Positions 62,449-64,000 of a DNA stretch of 64,000 nt are shown here, piece by piece. A program made the position numbers and the translations under genes. The notes under the pieces were generated by a model that was given only the letters and a program-made list of their open reading frames with translations, was not told the origin of the DNA and did not search any database. Source of the stretch: Nocardioides sp. Root240. Its GTDB lineage: Bacteria > Actinomycetota > Actinomycetes > Propionibacteriales > Nocardioidaceae. The stretch covers positions 337,502-401,501 of the forward strand of contig NZ_LMIT01000011.1 of NCBI RefSeq assembly GCF_001428825.1, in the 5' to 3' direction. Numbering within the stretch: the first letter of the stretch is position 1; every line of letters starts with the position of its first letter.

Positions 62449-63417
62449 TCACGCGAGCACGGAGAAGCGCCAGTCCAGGACCGGCCTCTCGCCGTCGGCC
62501 GTGACCTCGGCCCGCAGGTCGAGCACCTGCCAGTCACCGGCCGGCCTCGTCCGCTCGACCGTGAAGCGGCTGGTGAGGGTGTCGCCCTCGTGCACGGGGC
62601 CGATGTGGTCGCAGGACTCCCAGGCGAGCACCGTGGCCAGGTCCGGCAGCGCCCGCAGCAGCTGCGAGGTCGCGACCGCGATGGTGTGGCCGCCGTAGAC
62701 CAGCCGCCGGCCGCCGCCGGCGAACCGGTCGTGGTGCACCGCCGCGACGTTGAGGGTGAGCCGGGCCAGCTCGGGAGCGCTCGAGACGACGTCGCCGGTG
62801 GCGACCTCGAGCACCTCCCCCGCCTCCGGTACGACGCCGCGGACGCCCCCGCCGACGTAGGCCGAGCGGTCCCACTCCGGCACCAGCGCGAGCGGGTCGA
62901 CCGGCGCGAGGTCGCGCCCGATCGCGTCCAGGTCGTCGGCGTGCCCGGTCGGCGCGGCGCCCTCGCTCAGTGGCAACATCGCGCAGCGGAAGAAGTCGAC
63001 GACCGGGCGGGCCTCCTGGTCGACCGTCCGCATGTGCAGGGCGGCCAGGCCGGTGGGCGCACGACCCTCCCGGCGGGCGTTCTCGCGCAGGCCGACCACC
63101 GTCGTGGTGGTGCGCAGCGTGTCACCGATCAGCGGCTGGCGCAGGAGCGCGAAGCGCCGGTAGAAGAGGTTGGCCCGCACCCGCTGCGTGACCAGGGTCG
63201 TCTGGCCGACGGCGACATTGGTGACGAAGGAAGGACTCGCGACCGGCGCACGGGCGACCGAGCGGGCGAGGTGCTCGTCGAGGCAGAGCCGCCAGCGGTC
63301 GCCGACGATCGCCTGGTGCTGGGCAGCCCGGCCCTCGGAGAGGGTGACGCCGGGCGCGGCGTCGAAGACCTGGCCGACGGCGAGCTCGTCGAAGAACGGT
63401 CCCCCGACGCTCGTCAT
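62449..63417 (-). CDS. MaoC-like dehydratase, double hotdog
   Basis: 322 residues, twice the length of a single MaoC domain. The N-terminal half starts F-F-D-E-L-A-V-G-Q-V-F and has the hotdog helix region. The second half carries N-V-A-A-V-H-H-D-R and Y-G-G-H-T-I-A, typical of the active hotdog. Double-hotdog members hydrate or dehydrate enoyl-CoA or mesaconyl-CoA-type substrates. Its ATG shares one base with the stop of the CitE-like gene; a GTG just before it is an alternative. Confidence 0.88.
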   Translation of the reverse strand: MTSVGGPFFDELAVGQVFDAAPGVTLSEGRAAQHQAIVGDRWRLCLDEHLARSVARAPVASPSFVTNVAVGQTTLVTQRVRANLFYRRFALLRQPLIGDTLRTTTTVVGLRENARREGRAPTGLAALHMRTVDQEARPVVDFFRCAMLPLSEGAAPTGHADDLDAIGRDLAPVDPLALVPEWDRSAYVGGGVRGVVPEAGEVLEVATGDVVSSAPELARLTLNVAAVHHDRFAGGGRRLVYGGHTIAVATSQLLRALPDLATVLAWESCDHIGPVHEGDTLTSRFTVERTRPAGDWQVLDLRAEVTADGERPVLDWRFSVLA

Positions 63418-64000
63418 CACAGACCCGCCTTCGCCAGCACGCGGCGGGCGTCCTTGGCCATCGCCTCGTCGACGAGGGCACCGTCGACGACGGCAGCCCC
63501 CCGACCGTCGCCGGCCGCGGAGGCGAGGGTCGCGAGCACTCGCCGGGCGTGGTCGACGCGCCCCGGGGACGGAGTGAACCGCTCGTTGACAGCACCGACC
63601 TGTCGCGGGTGGATCGTCCACTTGGCGTCGAACCCGAGCCCCGCGGCCGCGTCGACCGCGGCCCGGAACACGTCGTCGGCGGAGACGCCGAGGAAGGGAC
63701 CGTCGACGGCGGCGATGCCGGCGGCCCGGGAGTTCATCACCACCGCATCCTGCACCCCGCGCCAGCTGGCCAGGTCCACGTCACGCTCCCGGCCGAGCGA
63801 GGCGGCCAGGTCGGCATAGCCGACGATGACCGAGGTGAGCCGCCGGACGTCGCGCACGACGTCCGGCAGACCGAGCAGGCCCGTCGCCGTCTCGACCAGC
63901 GCCTGCACGCCGAGCGGCGTGGACCGGCCCGCCTCGGCCTCCAGCCCGTCGAGCAGCCGCTCCGCGAACCCCACGTCCGCGCGCGACTCGACCTTCGGCA
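63417..64000 (-). CDS. CitE-like (HpcH/HpaI aldolase family) lyase, 5' end outside window
   Basis: The frame is open to the window edge, so the N-terminus is missing; 193 residues are visible. V-E-T-A-T-G-L-L carries the metal-binding Glu region, and V-G-Y-A-D-L-A-A-S-L-G and W-T-I-H-P-R-Q-V are CitE-family landmarks. Members cleave or form beta-hydroxyacyl-CoA thioesters such as malyl-CoA. The coupled MaoC gene recalls the citE-maoC pairing in mycobacteria and suggests a lyase-dehydratase sequence. Confidence 0.88.
   Translation of the reverse strand, partial: PKVESRADVGFAERLLDGLEAEAGRSTPLGVQALVETATGLLGLPDVVRDVRRLTSVIVGYADLAASLGRERDVDLASWRGVQDAVVMNSRAAGIAAVDGPFLGVSADDVFRAAVDAAAGLGFDAKWTIHPRQVGAVNERFTPSPGRVDHARRVLATLASAAGDGRGAAVVDGALVDEAMAKDARRVLAKAGL

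Overview
The window is high-GC actinobacterial chromosome, most likely from a Nocardioides-type member of the Propionibacteriales (inference). The signs are an aspartokinase with an internal beta-subunit start next to asd, the dnaX-ybaB-recR-DUF5063 run, an ESX-4-like type VII secretion locus, a complete yrbE/mce operon, F420-type LLM oxidoreductases, WS/DGAT acyltransferases and Zur-controlled ribosomal paralogues. Most neighbouring genes overlap by 4 bases (ATGA or GTGA), so much of the window is organised in long co-transcribed runs.

Layout. 1-7.45 kb is conserved core: the end of a proline-rich membrane protein, asd and lysC, a DUF5063 protein, recR, a YbaB/EbfC nucleoid protein, dnaX, the small SRP RNA and tRNA-Ser(GGA). 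7.4-8.6 kb holds a PAP2 phosphatase and a GNAT acetyltransferase. 8.7-24.8 kb is the most unusual part. It is an accessory block of visibly lower GC with a 12-gene minus-strand operon bracketed by two plus-strand genes. The operon encodes two polyprenyl synthases, a geranylgeranyl reductase fused to a degenerate prenyl-synthase domain, and a carrier protein with its AMP ligase. It also encodes a PltE-like prolyl dehydrogenase, a phosphopantetheinyl transferase, an alpha/beta hydrolase, and a MacB-like ABC exporter with a lipoprotein and an anchored coiled-coil protein. A FAD oxidoreductase and a WS/DGAT acyltransferase flank it. The simplest reading is an undescribed pathway joining a pyrrole-2-carboxyl unit made from proline to a (partly) saturated isoprenoid, followed by export to the envelope. 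The block ends at a decayed HxlR/SCP2-type regulator remnant at about 25 kb.

25.3-27.8 kb: a membrane protein and a DmdC-like acyl-CoA dehydrogenase. 27.9-38.5 kb: the type VII secretion locus (mycP, eccB, eccD, two WXG100 genes, a second eccD-like gene, and a divergent eccC with three ATPase domains), without eccE. 38.5-42.1 kb: a YibE/F membrane protein, then a zinc-starvation unit in which cysteine-free rpmG and an Mrf-like COG0523 protein diverge from a clear Zur box, followed by a canonical COG0523 GTPase. 42.1-46.2 kb: a KstD-like flavoprotein, a MarR regulator, a VOC protein and a GapB-type glyceraldehyde-3-phosphate dehydrogenase. 46.2-50.4 kb: a nested long palindrome, a DUF445/Abi-alpha pair, a WS/DGAT gene and a NorF/NorE-like pair of oxidase subunits.

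50.4-64 kb is built around a yrbEAB-mceABCDEF lipid importer. It is flanked by an alpha/beta hydrolase, an LLM oxidoreductase, an SDR, a MaoC dehydratase and a CitE-like lyase, suggesting uptake and breakdown of a hydrophobic substrate. Two divergent promoter regions here share a T-rich/TCTAG motif that may be a common operator.
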